A DNA stretch of 64,000 bases from Caballeronia novacaledonica (GCF_900258035.1 NZ_OGTP01000017.1:79519-143518), one strand, 5' to 3'. Positions 1 to 9,095 are shown, numbered from the stretch's first letter. Translations and numbers: made by a program. The notes: a model not told the origin generated them from the letters alone.

Positions 1-716
1 ACCTGAACTGGGTGATCGTGCGCGAGAACTCGGAAGGCGAGTATTCGGGCGTCGGCGGCCGCGTGCATCAGGGCCATCCGATCGAAGCCGCAACCGATGT
101 GTCGATCCTGACGCGCGCCGGTGTCGAACGCATCATGCGTTTTGCATTCAAGCTCGCGCAGTCACGCCCGCGCAAGCTGCTGACCGTCATCACGAAGAGC
201 AACGCGCAACGTCACGCGATGGTGATGTGGGACGAGATCGCGCTGGAAATCTCGAAGGAGTTTCCGGACGTCAAATGGGACAAGGAACTCGTCGACGCAT
301 CGACGGCGCGCATGGTCAACCGTCCCGCATCGCTCGATACGATCGTCGCGACCAATCTGCACGCCGACATTCTCAGCGACCTCGCCGCCGCGCTCGCGGG
401 CAGCCTCGGCATCGCGCCGACGGGCAACATCGATCCGGAGCGCCGCTATCCGTCGATGTTCGAGCCGATCCACGGTTCCGCGTTCGACATCATGGGCAAG
501 GGCCTGGCGAATCCGGTCGGCACGTTCTGGTCCGTCGTGATGCTGCTCGAACATCTCGGCGAGTTCGACGCCGCGAAGCGCGTGATGCAGGCGATCGAAG
601 CCGTGACCTCCGACAGGTCGCTGCACACGCGCGATCTCGGCGGCGTCGCGACCACCGCGCACGTGACCGATGCCGTGTGCGCGCTCATCGACACGAAAGC
701 GGCCCACGCCGCCTGA
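1..716 (+). CDS. Tartrate/D-malate dehydrogenase family protein, 3' part (5' end outside window)
   Basis: The reading frame is open from the first complete codon (base 3) to TGA at 714-716, so this is the C-terminal two-thirds of a gene that begins before the window. The protein resembles the NAD-dependent beta-decarboxylating dehydrogenases TtuC/DmlA, related to LeuB, which oxidise tartrate or D-malate. Seen directly: the substrate-loop stretch VRENSEGEYSGVGG, the TKSNAQRH segment, the NLHADILSDLAAALAGSLG metal/NAD region and EPIHGSAFDIMGKGLANP. A paralogue of the same family lies at 29827-30891, where the loop reads VRENTEGEYSSVGG, so the two probably differ in substrate. Family is secure; tartrate versus D-malate cannot be decided from sequence alone. 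Confidence 0.9.
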   Translation, partial: LNWVIVRENSEGEYSGVGGRVHQGHPIEAATDVSILTRAGVERIMRFAFKLAQSRPRKLLTVITKSNAQRHAMVMWDEIALEISKEFPDVKWDKELVDASTARMVNRPASLDTIVATNLHADILSDLAAALAGSLGIAPTGNIDPERRYPSMFEPIHGSAFDIMGKGLANPVGTFWSVVMLLEHLGEFDAAKRVMQAIEAVTSDRSLHTRDLGGVATTAHVTDAVCALIDTKAAHAA

Positions 717-777
717 CAGGAGCCGCAGCCGGAGTAGACTGTTCTTTGCGGTGCGTTTGCCGCGAAAGGAGGTTGCG

Positions 778-942
778 ATGAGAATCGCCGAAATGTTCAA
801 GCGCCCGAAGCGCGGCGCCACGGCTGCTCACGCCGGTGACGCGGAGCCTCATCACGAGGATCACGCGAAATCGGTGCAGAAGCAGGCGCGCAAGCTGTGG
901 GACACGATCGGACGCAATCGCCACAAGAGCGCGAAGTGGTAG
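778..942 (+). CDS. Small basic hypothetical protein (54 aa)
   Basis: A 54-codon frame starts at ATG 778, six bases after a strong ribosome-binding site (AAAGGAGG at 765-772), and ends just before a strong hairpin terminator. The product is soluble and polar, rich in Lys, Arg and His, with a central HEDHAKSVQKQARKLW helix-forming stretch and no signal peptide or membrane segment. The good ribosome-binding site and terminator argue that it is a real gene. I do not recognise the family and assign no function. Confidence 0.6.
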   Translation: MRIAEMFKRPKRGATAAHAGDAEPHHEDHAKSVQKQARKLWDTIGRNRHKSAKW

Positions 943-950
943 TAGCGAAG

Positions 951-979
951 CGGGCCCGGGAACGAAAGTCCCGGGCCCG
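951..979. terminator. Bidirectional hairpin terminator
   Basis: A perfect 11-bp stem (CGGGCCCGGGA / TCCCGGGCCCG) with a 7-nt loop sits between the stop codon of the small protein (942) and the end of the convergent DUF2235 gene (988). It is followed by AAACGTTTTC. The position between two converging genes suits termination from both sides. Confidence 0.75.
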
Positions 980-987
980 AAACGTTT

Positions 988-2187
988 TCAGGACATGATC
1001 CAGCTCGTGTGCGCGGTGAAGGCCGTCCCGAGCACGGCCGGCAAGTACGGATTGGGAACCGGCACCGACCTCCCGGCCACGGTCACGAGACCCAGCCGCT
1101 GGGCGACGGAAATGTGCGCGCCGATGTCCTGCGGAAACGCGAACGGTCCGCGCGGACCGGACGGACGCAGCGAGAAGGGCGGTTCCGTCCACGGCGAGTG
1201 CGCCTTGCCGAGAAAATCGGGCTGCAACTTCCACGGCGGCGCCTTGAGACGGACGCCGATCGACGGATCGGCGAGCCGGTTCAGCATCCATTCGCAGGCG
1301 ATATCCGAGAGTCCCGATTCATCGTTCGGATAGCCGCCGCCCACATCGGCGTGCGCGCCGGCGAACAGCACCTGCGTGATGCCCGCGCGGCTGTCCCAGA
1401 GTGTCGGCGTGAAATCGCCGCGCTGCTCGTCGAGACTGATCGCGTGAACGCCGAACTTCACCTTCGGATTGAGCGCGGTATCGGCGAAGCGGAAGAGATC
1501 GACGGTCGAATCCTCGCTGTCGAGATAGAGCGGAATGCCGAGCGCACCCACCGTGTCCCATACGCCGATGGCCCGGATTTCATCGACGGGAATGGTGTCT
1601 TCGGGCTGCAGCGTCGTGAATGCGAGCGACGGCTCGAAATTGACGATCTTCTCCAGCAGGCTTTTCAGGCCGCCGCTGCTGGCATGTGCCGGCGGCCTCG
1701 CCTCGCGGTACTTGCGCCACGCGAGAATGCCCATGCGATACGCGAGCGCCTTGTCTTCGATGTCGTACCGGCTGGTATCGAGCAGGCCGACGCGCGCGAT
1801 CATTCCGCCGAGCGCGCGCGCCGTGTATGCGCCGCGGCTGAAGCCCATCAGAATGATTCGATCGCCCGGTTTGTAGTTGCGCGATATGAAGGTATAGCCA
1901 CGCACGATGCGCGCGATGATCCCGTCGCCGAATGCGCCGCCCACCAGTTTCGTGATGACGTTGCGCGAATCGCCCACGCCATGCAGATATTTGGCGACCT
2001 GTCCGTCAGGCCCAGGCTCCGCGATTTCCTGCTCGGAGGCGAGGAGCGTGGAGGCGGGATCGGGCTCGCCGGACAGCAGAAGAAATGCCTTGAATACGTT
2101 GGTGGTGTCCGGAATGCCGTCGTTGTCGTGATCGGTATCCGGACCGTTCCATGTTCCGTCCGCGCAGAAAATGATGTTCTTGCCCAT
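988..2187 (-). CDS. DUF2235 alpha/beta-hydrolase (Tle1-like catalytic domain)
   Basis: This 399-residue protein begins MGKNIIFCADGTWNGP, the usual N-terminal strand of DUF2235 proteins. ATG 2187 is chosen because AAGGAAGG stands just upstream; a start 13 codons earlier is possible but lacks a good site. A nucleophile elbow GFSRGAY is at residues 115-121 (Ser117) and a conserved HADVGGGYPNDESGL block lies in the C-terminal half. The family is related to the phospholipase domain of type VI effectors of the Tle1 group, but no VgrG, PAAR, chaperone or immunity gene is adjacent, so an effector role is not supported. An aspartate-rich DHDNDGIPD segment near residue 20 looks like a calcium-binding insertion. 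It ends face to face with the small gene at 778-942. Confidence 0.85.
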   Translation of the reverse strand: MGKNIIFCADGTWNGPDTDHDNDGIPDTTNVFKAFLLLSGEPDPASTLLASEQEIAEPGPDGQVAKYLHGVGDSRNVITKLVGGAFGDGIIARIVRGYTFISRNYKPGDRIILMGFSRGAYTARALGGMIARVGLLDTSRYDIEDKALAYRMGILAWRKYREARPPAHASSGGLKSLLEKIVNFEPSLAFTTLQPEDTIPVDEIRAIGVWDTVGALGIPLYLDSEDSTVDLFRFADTALNPKVKFGVHAISLDEQRGDFTPTLWDSRAGITQVLFAGAHADVGGGYPNDESGLSDIACEWMLNRLADPSIGVRLKAPPWKLQPDFLGKAHSPWTEPPFSLRPSGPRGPFAFPQDIGAHISVAQRLGLVTVAGRSVPVPNPYLPAVLGTAFTAHTSWIMS

Positions 2188-2720
2188 GATGCACCTTCCT
2201 TTCCTTCGTGACGCCGCGAAACTCACTCAGTATTTGTTAGTTTCTTGCGGGTCGATCGGCAAGGCGCGCGTCGTCTGCCGGCGACGCTTTGGCTGAAAGA
2301 GCCTATGCGTCGGGCGGGGTTTGTTGCATTGCGTCAAAGGGAGGCTTCGTTCGACAGCGTTGGCCGGGGTTTTTCTTTAATGTTTCAGTGCAATTCAAGT
2401 CTCGGTTCCCGGGTGATCTCTTTTAGTTAACATAATGTTTATGATCGACGGTTTGTCTGTTGCCGCTAAGTTGTAATGTCCGCCAAATGCAAGCGACTCA
2501 CGATCCGTAGCCTCCCAATTTGATTAGGAAACCAGAATGTCATCACGGGGCGACTACTAAAACCCATTCAAAACCCCACTACCACGCATTCAAACATTTA
2601 ATTTGTCGATACTGACCGGTTCCTATATTTTCTACAGGTCCACCCACAACGACCACCCAACCCAACGCCGCAACCGCTTCAGGACGCGTTGAACCGGTCC
2701 CGAATCCTTGAGCCATTAGC
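2188..2720. other. Intergenic region, AT-richer than its surroundings
   Basis: About 530 bases separate the DUF2235 start from the remnant gene at 2721. No frame here has a convincing start, ribosome-binding site or family signature. The stretch around 2380-2640 is visibly richer in A/T than neighbouring sequence, which may reflect promoters for the DUF2235 gene and the remnant, or decayed sequence. I see no insertion-sequence ends or tRNA. Confidence 0.5.
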
Positions 2721-3150
2721 ATGTTCGACCGCGTTTTCGTCAATGCCATCGACGCCGATGGCAATCCGTTGAGCCTCGCGCGTCTTCACCGGCAACGACA
2801 ACATCCAGGATGCCTGGTGGCCCTACGGCAACGGCGACATGCTGCAACGAGCGATGCTCATCGGTTATCGCTCCGGTTTCTATACTGATGATGAACTGCG
2901 TGTCGCGCTGCACATGGCGACCGACGCCGGCGCCGCCGTGCTCGGGCACGACGCTTACGGACTGAAGGCCGGTCACGACGCGAGCTTCGTCATCGTGAAA
3001 GCGCCCAACGCGCCCGCAGCCGTCGCCGCCGTGCCTTCGGAACGTGCGATCGTGCGCAGCGGCAAGTTCCGGGACGATGCGTCCCGCCTGCAATTCGAGT
3101 CCGGTAAAGCCGGACAACAACACGGCGTCGCCATCGGCGCGACGGCGTGA
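2721..3150 (+). pseudogene. Internally deleted amidohydrolase (CodA family) remnant
   Basis: ATG 2721 opens about 19 codons resembling an amidohydrolase N-terminus (MFDRVFVNAIDADGNPLSL). The frame then breaks near 2776-2784, and from about 2782 another frame encodes a typical cytosine-deaminase-family C-terminus: VFTGNDNIQDAWWPYGNGD, then DMLQRAMLIGYRSGFY, running to TGA at 3148-3150. The middle of the protein with the HxH metal site, the other metal ligands and most of the barrel is absent, roughly 270 codons judging from the intact relative at 4410-5606. In the C-terminal frame there is an upstream stop at 2770, so no fused product is possible. The 3' part ends 20 nt before the aminohydrolase gene, in the same direction, so it was probably once its operon partner. 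Confidence 0.8.
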
Positions 3151-3169
3151 ACCCTAACGGAGACTTACG

Positions 3170-4006
3170 ATGTCAACCAGTACCTACTACGCGCCTCACG
3201 GCGGTCATCCATCACAGAAGGAACTGCTGACCGATCGCGCGATGTTCACCGAAGCGTACGCCGTCATCCCCAAAGGCGTGATGCGCGATATCGTCACCAG
3301 TCATCTGCCGTTCTGGGACAAGACGCGTCTGTGGGTGTTGGCGCGCCCGCTGTCGGGCTTTGCCGAAACGTTCTCGCAATACATCATGGAAGTGGCGTCC
3401 GGCGGCGGCAGCGAGCGTCCCGAGCAGGACCCGAACGCGGAAGGCGTGCTCTTCGTGGTCGAAGGCGAAATCGAAGTGACGCTGCAAGGCACGCTGCACG
3501 TGCTGAAGACCGGCGGCTATGCGTTCATTCCGCCCGGCACGAACTGGCAGTTGCGCAATCGTCATAAGGATACGGCCCGCTTCCACTGGGTCCGCAAGCA
3601 CTATGAAGCCGTCGATGGCGTGCCGCTTCCCGAAGCCTTCGTGACGAACGAGCAGGACATCGAGCCGATCCCGATGCCCGGCACCGAAGGACGTTGGGTC
3701 ACGACGCGCTTCGTCGATACGAACGACATGCGCCACGACATGCACGTGAACATCGTCACGTTCCAGCCCGGCGGCGTCATTCCGTTCGCGGAGACGCACG
3801 TGATGGAACATGGCCTTTACGTGCTGGAGGGCAAGGCGGTGTATCGGCTGAATCAGGACTGGGTCGAAGTGGAAGCCGGCGATTTCATGTGGCTGCGCGC
3901 ATTCTGTCCGCAGGCGTGCTATGCAGGCGGGCCGAGCCGCTTCCGCTATCTGCTGTACAAGGACGTCAACCGGCACATGAAGCTGACGCTCAACGCGCCG
4001 CGTTGA
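3170..4006 (+). CDS. allE: (S)-ureidoglycine aminohydrolase-like bicupin
   Basis: This 278-residue two-cupin protein closely matches AllE/YlbA, which releases ammonia from (S)-ureidoglycine in allantoin breakdown. The metal site of the C-terminal cupin is visible as E208, H210, H214 and Q248 (ETHVMEH and CPQAC). Their spacing equals the E-H-H-Q set known from the plant enzyme. The first cupin (about 60-140) lacks an obvious metal set, as usual in the family. The start follows GGAGA at about 3158. No allantoinase, allantoate amidohydrolase or ureidoglycolate gene is adjacent; instead the gene lies between two decayed amidohydrolase genes, so the local pathway looks broken. Its last 17 bases overlap the convergent remnant. 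Confidence 0.85.
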   Translation: MSTSTYYAPHGGHPSQKELLTDRAMFTEAYAVIPKGVMRDIVTSHLPFWDKTRLWVLARPLSGFAETFSQYIMEVASGGGSERPEQDPNAEGVLFVVEGEIEVTLQGTLHVLKTGGYAFIPPGTNWQLRNRHKDTARFHWVRKHYEAVDGVPLPEAFVTNEQDIEPIPMPGTEGRWVTTRFVDTNDMRHDMHVNIVTFQPGGVIPFAETHVMEHGLYVLEGKAVYRLNQDWVEVEAGDFMWLRAFCPQACYAGGPSRFRYLLYKDVNRHMKLTLNAPR

Positions 4007-4413
4007 ACGTCCGCGAAACGGGCCGCAGCTTCAATAGTGGCTGCGCGCCCACAGCGTCGCCGGCGCATCCGGCAGTGCGATCCGCAACCTGCGTGACGCG
4101 TTCGAGTATCTCTCCTTCATCGACCGATAACACGCGGTAATCCTCCATCAGGATTTTTCCGGCGACCATCGTCATGCACACGTCGCCCGCATTCGCGAAG
4201 CACGTGACGCGATAGACCGCTATGTTCATCGGCATCAGATGCGGCTTGAACAGGTCGACGAGAATGATGTCGGCCTGCTTGCCCGCTTCGAGCGAACCGA
4301 GTTGCCGATCGAGCGACAACGCGCGGCGCCACCGCGCCATCGTCGATGACACGGCGCGTGATGACGCAGCCGTGCTCGATCAGTATGTCGACGTGTTCAT
4401 GTTCGTTCATCAC
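3990..4413 (-). pseudogene. Internally deleted TRZ/ATZ-type amidohydrolase remnant
   Basis: On the minus strand ATG 4413 starts MNEHEHVDILIEHGCVIT, the N-terminal beta strand of a chlorohydrolase/deaminase-type amidohydrolase. After about 25-28 codons the family resemblance stops. From about 4330 a different frame encodes a C-terminus: RALSLDRQLGSLEAGKQADI, then FKPHLMPMNIAVYRVTC, ending at 3990. The catalytic core is missing. The start codon overlaps the stop of the intact deaminase upstream (ATGA, 4410-4413), so the intact ancestor was translationally coupled to it. The two preserved ends are in different frames, so no functional enzyme can be made. Confidence 0.8.
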
Positions 4414-5606
4414 GCGAGCGCTCCGTCACGCGCAACGATGCGTCCGTTCGATACGACGAGCTTGCGCACCGGACGCGCCACGACCGCGTGCGCGACGCTC
4501 GCCGCATCGACCAGCACGAGGTCCGCACGCGCGCCGGCGCGCAGGCCGTAATCGGCGAAACCGCAGCCGCGCGCGGCGGCCTCGCTGACGCAATCGAACG
4601 CGATCATGAGATCGTCGTCGCGCCGCAGGTCGTAGCGCATGCCGATCAGCATCGCGCGTTCGAGCATGTCGGGAACGCCATACGGCGACCACGTGTCGCG
4701 AATGCCGTCGTTGCCGCCGAACATCGTGATGCCCTTCTTGCGGCACAGCTTGAGCGGCGGGACCGTGCGCGAAGGCGGCGCGCTCGTCAGCAGCGCCACG
4801 CGCCGATGGGCGATGCGATCCAGCAGCGCATCGCGTTCGCGCTCCGGCAGCGCGCCCAGACAAAACCCGTGACTGACGACCACCCTGCCCTGCATGCCCA
4901 TCGTCTCGGCGCGGTCCAGCAGCAGTCTCAGCGTGAATGCGCCGATTTCACCGGGCTCGTGCAGATGAATATCGATCGGCTTGCCATGACGGTCCGCGAG
5001 CGCGAAGGTCGCATCGAGCGATGCGACGGGATCGCCGTCGATCAACGCGGGATCGAGCGCGCCGAGCACGTCGGCGCCTTCGGTGAGCGCGCTGCCGAGC
5101 AGTTCGACCGTGCCGGGACGAACCAGCATGCCCGACTGCGGAAACGCGACGATCTGCATTTCCAGCACGTCGTGCATCGTCTGCCGCGTCGCGAGCACGC
5201 CTTCGAGATGGCGCAGGCGCGCATCGGTATCGATGTCGACATGCGTGCGCAGTCGCGTCGTGCCCATCTGCACGAATGCGCGCGACAGCGCGAGCGATTG
5301 CGCGGCCGCGTCGTGGCCCGATGTCTTGCGCCACTCGCGTTCGTTGCTGATGCGATCGGTGAGCAGCGGGCCGACTTCGTTGCGATACCACGGACGGCCC
5401 CAGTTGCTCTTGTCGATATGCGTGTGACCTTCGACGAAGCCCGGCAGCAGCAACGCGCCGCCACCGTCTTCGAGATGCGCGCCGGGCGGCGCCGTGACGT
5501 GCGCGCCGATCGCTTCGATACGGCCATCGACGGACGATACGGAAACGAACTGGCCATCGGCCAGCCGGACATTGGAGAGATAGAGAGAGCGAGTCATGTT
5601 TGTCAT
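4410..5606 (-). CDS. Cytosine-deaminase-like amidohydrolase
   Basis: This 398-residue metal-dependent hydrolase is of the CodA branch of the amidohydrolase superfamily. All positions of the E. coli CodA metal and catalytic set are present at nearly the same numbering: H61 and H63 (EGHTHIDK), H214 and E217 (DIHLHEPGE), H246 (VVSHGF) and D300 (GGNDGIRD). The expected reaction is hydrolytic deamination of a cyclic amidine such as cytosine or a related pyrimidine/purine. The true substrate is uncertain because the family also includes isoguanine and creatinine deaminases. It is transcribed divergently from the LysR gene at 5918 and overlaps by 4 nt the start of the decayed amidohydrolase. ATG 5597 is an alternative start; neither has a clear ribosome-binding site. 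Confidence 0.85.
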   Translation of the reverse strand: MTNMTRSLYLSNVRLADGQFVSVSSVDGRIEAIGAHVTAPPGAHLEDGGGALLLPGFVEGHTHIDKSNWGRPWYRNEVGPLLTDRISNEREWRKTSGHDAAAQSLALSRAFVQMGTTRLRTHVDIDTDARLRHLEGVLATRQTMHDVLEMQIVAFPQSGMLVRPGTVELLGSALTEGADVLGALDPALIDGDPVASLDATFALADRHGKPIDIHLHEPGEIGAFTLRLLLDRAETMGMQGRVVVSHGFCLGALPERERDALLDRIAHRRVALLTSAPPSRTVPPLKLCRKKGITMFGGNDGIRDTWSPYGVPDMLERAMLIGMRYDLRRDDDLMIAFDCVSEAAARGCGFADYGLRAGARADLVLVDAASVAHAVVARPVRKLVVSNGRIVARDGALA

Positions 5607-5793
5607 GCTAGATGTTACGCGCGATCCTCCAGTTGTTCGACTGCGCTTTCTTCATGCTTGTCTCCGGGCATTTGTCGCGTCACGCGGCCTTTTTTCGCCT
5701 GCGTTCGAGCCTTTTTGTCTGACGTCGACGGGTGATGACTCGCCATTTGCATCGACGTTGGTTGATGTTATCCATCTCACTCTGCATTCAAAA

Positions 5794-5808
5794 ATTAAAT
5801 GTTCTAAT
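5794..5808. promoter_or_regulatory. Candidate LysR box (T-N11-A)
   Basis: ATTA-N7-TAAT lies in the 311-nt divergent region between the deaminase (start 5606) and the LysR gene (start 5918). The spacing fits the T-N11-A core of LysR-type sites and the setting is the classic one. This is a weak sequence match supported mainly by location. The rest of 5607-5917 shows nothing further that I can identify. Confidence 0.35.
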
Positions 5809-5917
5809 GGACATCAGTTGGAAACCGAATGCCCAATACGCGCAGCGACCGTGCGATTGCCAGCGCAGGTCACGCGTGATAGAAGTCAGCATCCTTATTG
5901 AAAGATCGACCGGGTCG

Positions 5918-6799
5918 ATGAAACACGTTCCCAAAGCACGTACACCGCTCTTCGACCTGGATCTGCTGAAGGCCATCGTCATGGTGGCCGATTGCGGCAC
6001 CTTCACCGCGGCCTCCGCGCGGCTTCATTCGACGCAATCGACGGTGAGCCAGAAGGTGCGTCGGCTGGAAGAGATGGCGGGCCACAAGCTGCTCGAACGC
6101 GGCAGCCGCGACGTTCGGCCTACCGACGCCGGCGAAACCCTGCTCGCCTACGCGCGCCGCATGCTCGCGCTCAACGATGAAATGATCGAGGCGCTATCGG
6201 GCGCGAACGTGGGCCTGACGGTGCGTCTCGGCGTGCCGGAAGATTTCGTCGGCGGACCGACGACGCACATGCTCGCGGCGTTCAATCGCAAGCATCCGCA
6301 GGTGAAGCTCGAAGTGACGAGCGGACTGAGCCGCGATCTCAGCAACAGTTACGATCGCGGCGATCTCGATCTGGTGCTCGTGAAGCAGCGGCGCAATAGC
6401 CGCGAAGCGGTCGCGAGCTGGCCGGAGCAACTGAGATGGATCGACAGCGCGAAGAATCCGTCGATCGACCTCGATCCGATTCCGCTCGTCGCGTTTCCGC
6501 CGCGCGGGCTGTATCGCGACGACATGACCAACGCGATCGAAAGCATCGGACGGCGCTGGCGGCTGAGTTTCATCAGTTCGAGTCTGAGCGGCATCCAGGC
6601 GGCCGTCGCCGATGGTCTCGGAATCAGTCTGCTTCCGGCGCGCGCCGTGTCGCCGGAACACGTCGTGTTGACGACGAAAAGCGGGCTGCCGGCGATCGAG
6701 ACGATGGATATCGCGCTGCTGCATCGGCCGACCGCCGATGCCGTCGTCAAGGAACTCGCGCGGGCCTTGTCGCGAATGTTCGGGCCGCAGCGTCGCTAG
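5918..6799 (+). CDS. LysR-family transcriptional regulator
   Basis: From ATG 5918 the product has 293 residues. The N-terminal winged helix-turn-helix is clear (FDLDLLKAIVMVADCGTFTAA, then STQSTVSQKVRRLEE), followed by a substrate-binding domain from about residue 90. The frame is open upstream to 5732, but the family's usual start just before the first helix supports 5918. It is divergent from the CodA-like deaminase and probably controls it or the decayed hydrolase cluster through the T-N11-A site at 5794-5808. The inducer cannot be read from sequence. Confidence 0.85.
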   Translation: MKHVPKARTPLFDLDLLKAIVMVADCGTFTAASARLHSTQSTVSQKVRRLEEMAGHKLLERGSRDVRPTDAGETLLAYARRMLALNDEMIEALSGANVGLTVRLGVPEDFVGGPTTHMLAAFNRKHPQVKLEVTSGLSRDLSNSYDRGDLDLVLVKQRRNSREAVASWPEQLRWIDSAKNPSIDLDPIPLVAFPPRGLYRDDMTNAIESIGRRWRLSFISSSLSGIQAAVADGLGISLLPARAVSPEHVVLTTKSGLPAIETMDIALLHRPTADAVVKELARALSRMFGPQRR

Positions 6800-6845
6800 C
6801 GGCTGTATATAAAGTTGTTTGCGCGAGAGACCATTAGTTGCGTGT

Positions 6846-7775
6846 CTATTTCACCCAGCCGCGCTCGATGAGCGGCACGTCCCACGCCGGTTCCGGGCCC
6901 AGCCGCTCGGCGAGAAACTCGACCAGCGCTTTCACCTTGAGCCCCTGACGTTGCGTCGCCGGATAGACGGCGGCGAAGTTCATCGGCGAGAGCGCGTAGT
7001 CCGGGAGAATCGGCACGAGCGAGCCATCCAGCAGCGACGCGCTCGCGACCAGCGTCGGCAGGCACACGATCCCGCCGCCCGTCAGCGCGTAGTCGTGCAG
7101 CAAGTGAACGGAATTCGAGCGGACGATGCCGGGCAATTCGATTTCGACGACCTCTTCGCCGCGCGTCATCGTCCAGCGATTGCGCGACGGATAGCCCGAA
7201 TAGAGCGCCGTCCTGTGCTCGAGCAAGTCGCGCGGATGCCGCGGCGCGCCATGCGCGTTCAGATACGAAGGCGCGGCGCAAAACAAGCGGCGGACGGTGA
7301 AGAGACGCCGCTCGACGAGCGATTCGGAGATCGGCGGGAAAATCTGGAACGCGACATCGAAACCTTCCTCGATCGGATCGACAACGCGGTCATTGACGAT
7401 CACATCGAGCTGAATGCCCGGATACCGGCGATTGAACTCGGCAAGCGATGCGCCGAAGTGACCGAGCGCGAAGCCGGGCAGCATCTGGATGCGAAGGCGC
7501 CCGGTCGGCGTCGCGCGCAACTCGCGCATCTGGTCGGTCAGCTCGTTGACGCGCCCCACCACTTCGGCGCAGTCCCGATAGAACGCCTCGCCGACATCGG
7601 AAAGCCGCACATGCCGCGTGCTGCGGTGAAACAACGGCACGTTGAGGAACTTCTCCAGTTGCTGGATGCGCGTGGTGACCACCGAACTGGCGACCCCGAG
7701 CTGGCGCGCCGCCTCTGCGAAGCTGCTGGTCTCCGCGACCCGCACGAAGGCCTCGATGCTGAGAAAACGATCCAT
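6846..7775 (-). CDS. LysR-family transcriptional regulator
   Basis: This 309-residue regulator has an N-terminal helix-turn-helix (MDRFLSIEAFVRVAETSSFA, then SVVTTRIQQLEKFLNVPLFHR) and belongs to the common AaeR/DmlR-like subgroup. It is convergent with the preceding LysR gene and lies 57 nt downstream of the MFS transporter gene at 7833-9095 in the same direction, so the two may be co-transcribed and functionally linked. No signal peptide or unusual feature is seen. Confidence 0.87.
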   Translation of the reverse strand: MDRFLSIEAFVRVAETSSFAEAARQLGVASSVVTTRIQQLEKFLNVPLFHRSTRHVRLSDVGEAFYRDCAEVVGRVNELTDQMRELRATPTGRLRIQMLPGFALGHFGASLAEFNRRYPGIQLDVIVNDRVVDPIEEGFDVAFQIFPPISESLVERRLFTVRRLFCAAPSYLNAHGAPRHPRDLLEHRTALYSGYPSRNRWTMTRGEEVVEIELPGIVRSNSVHLLHDYALTGGGIVCLPTLVASASLLDGSLVPILPDYALSPMNFAAVYPATQRQGLKVKALVEFLAERLGPEPAWDVPLIERGWVK

Positions 7776-7832
7776 GCTGGTCCCTTTCGATGGCGTCCAG
7801 CATGTCAGTTTATCCGCTGCGTGCAGGCGCGC

Positions 7833-9095
7833 TTACTCGGGCTGCCCGACTCCGTTGAGTTCGATCGCTCGCGCATTCCGGCGCAGCTTGGCGGGCGCGG
7901 TTTCTTCGAGCAGCAGGCTCACGCCGATCCCGAGCAGCACCGCGCAGATCGGCAGCCAGAGAATATTATGGATTCCGAATCGTGTTGCGACGAATCCCGC
8001 GAGCGCCGGCGCCACGCCGCCGCCGAAGATTTCGCCCGCGCCAACGACGATGCCGATCGCCGTCGATATCATGCCGACGGGCGCCGCTTCCGTCGCGACC
8101 GGCCCGGAGAGCAGCGAAACGAGGCCCAGCGTGAAGAAGGACGCGACGAACAGCACGACGAACAGGATCAGCGGCTGTGCGCCGACGCCGCGAAACACGT
8201 ACAGCATGACCGCCGTCCCCGCGAACCCGACGATGCTGGCGAGCCGCCGCCCGACCAGATCGGAGAGCCCCGGCAAACCGAACTGGCCGACGAAGCCGCC
8301 AAAGCCGATCGCCGACACCACGATGCCCATGCGCTGCGTGTCCAGCGCGAGGTATTCGGTGAGATAAAGCGGCAGCATCGCGCCCAGCACGAAGACGCCG
8401 GTCATCGCGCAGAACAGCGCGATCATCGCGACGCGAATGTTGCGGCGCTTCAGCACGTCGCGCCAGTTGCCCCGCGCGACCGGCGCCTGCCGTTCCACGG
8501 ACGCCGGCTCGATCGCGCGCGGCTCGCGGATCACGAAGAACATCAGCAGCCCGAGAATCAGGCCGGGAATGGAGACGAGCGCGAAGACCCAGCGCCACGA
8601 GACCACGTTGAGCAGTTGCGTCGCGATGATCGGCGAAAGCGCGAGCCCGAAGAGCGCGAAGCCGCTTTGCTGAAGCCCGAGATTGAAGCCGCGCCGCTTC
8701 GGATGAGAAGCGTCGGCGGTCGCGGCGAAGCTCGTCGGGCAGAACGAGCCTTCGGCGACGCCCATCAGCGCCCGCACGGCGAGCAGACTGGCGAGACCGC
8801 CCGCGACGCCCGAGAAGCCGGACAACAGGGAGAACGCGATGATCGCGGGAACCAGCACCTTGCGCCGGCCGATCTTGTCGGAGATGCCGCCCATCAGCGC
8901 GGCGAACACGCCCCATGAGAGACCCAATATGCCGATGCAGTTGCCGACGTCCTGCGCGGTGAGATGCAGGTCCTTCATGATCGCCGGGAACAGCGGCGCG
9001 ATCAGCCACCGGTCGAGGCCCACGAGGCCGAATCCGAGCGCCAGCAGCGTCACGGCTTTCCATTCGTAGGACGTATCCCACCGTTTCGAGGTCAT
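7833..9095 (-). CDS. MFS transporter (AAHS/ACS-like)
   Basis: The start at ATG 9095 (MTSKRWDTSYEWKAV) is set by AGGAGA just upstream, giving 420 residues; an in-frame start 21 codons earlier has no such site. About twelve hydrophobic segments are visible, with the MFS loop 2-3 signature GGISDKIGRRK and a matching GLSDLVGRRL after segment 8. The protein resembles anion/aromatic-acid:proton symporters and sialate/phthalate-type carriers. The exact substrate is unknown. It precedes the LysR gene at 6846 in the same direction. Confidence 0.85.
   Translation of the reverse strand: MTSKRWDTSYEWKAVTLLALGFGLVGLDRWLIAPLFPAIMKDLHLTAQDVGNCIGILGLSWGVFAALMGGISDKIGRRKVLVPAIIAFSLLSGFSGVAGGLASLLAVRALMGVAEGSFCPTSFAATADASHPKRRGFNLGLQQSGFALFGLALSPIIATQLLNVVSWRWVFALVSIPGLILGLLMFFVIREPRAIEPASVERQAPVARGNWRDVLKRRNIRVAMIALFCAMTGVFVLGAMLPLYLTEYLALDTQRMGIVVSAIGFGGFVGQFGLPGLSDLVGRRLASIVGFAGTAVMLYVFRGVGAQPLILFVVLFVASFFTLGLVSLLSGPVATEAAPVGMISTAIGIVVGAGEIFGGGVAPALAGFVATRFGIHNILWLPICAVLLGIGVSLLLEETAPAKLRRNARAIELNGVGQPE

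Noticed and set aside
988..2187. Type VI secretion effector role for the DUF2235 protein
   Set aside because: No VgrG, PAAR, adaptor or immunity gene is in reach; family membership alone is not enough.
6819..8918. A 699-codon plus-strand frame opposite the LysR and MFS genes
   Set aside because: Same compositional artefact: no domain, no start signal, and fully covered by recognised genes.
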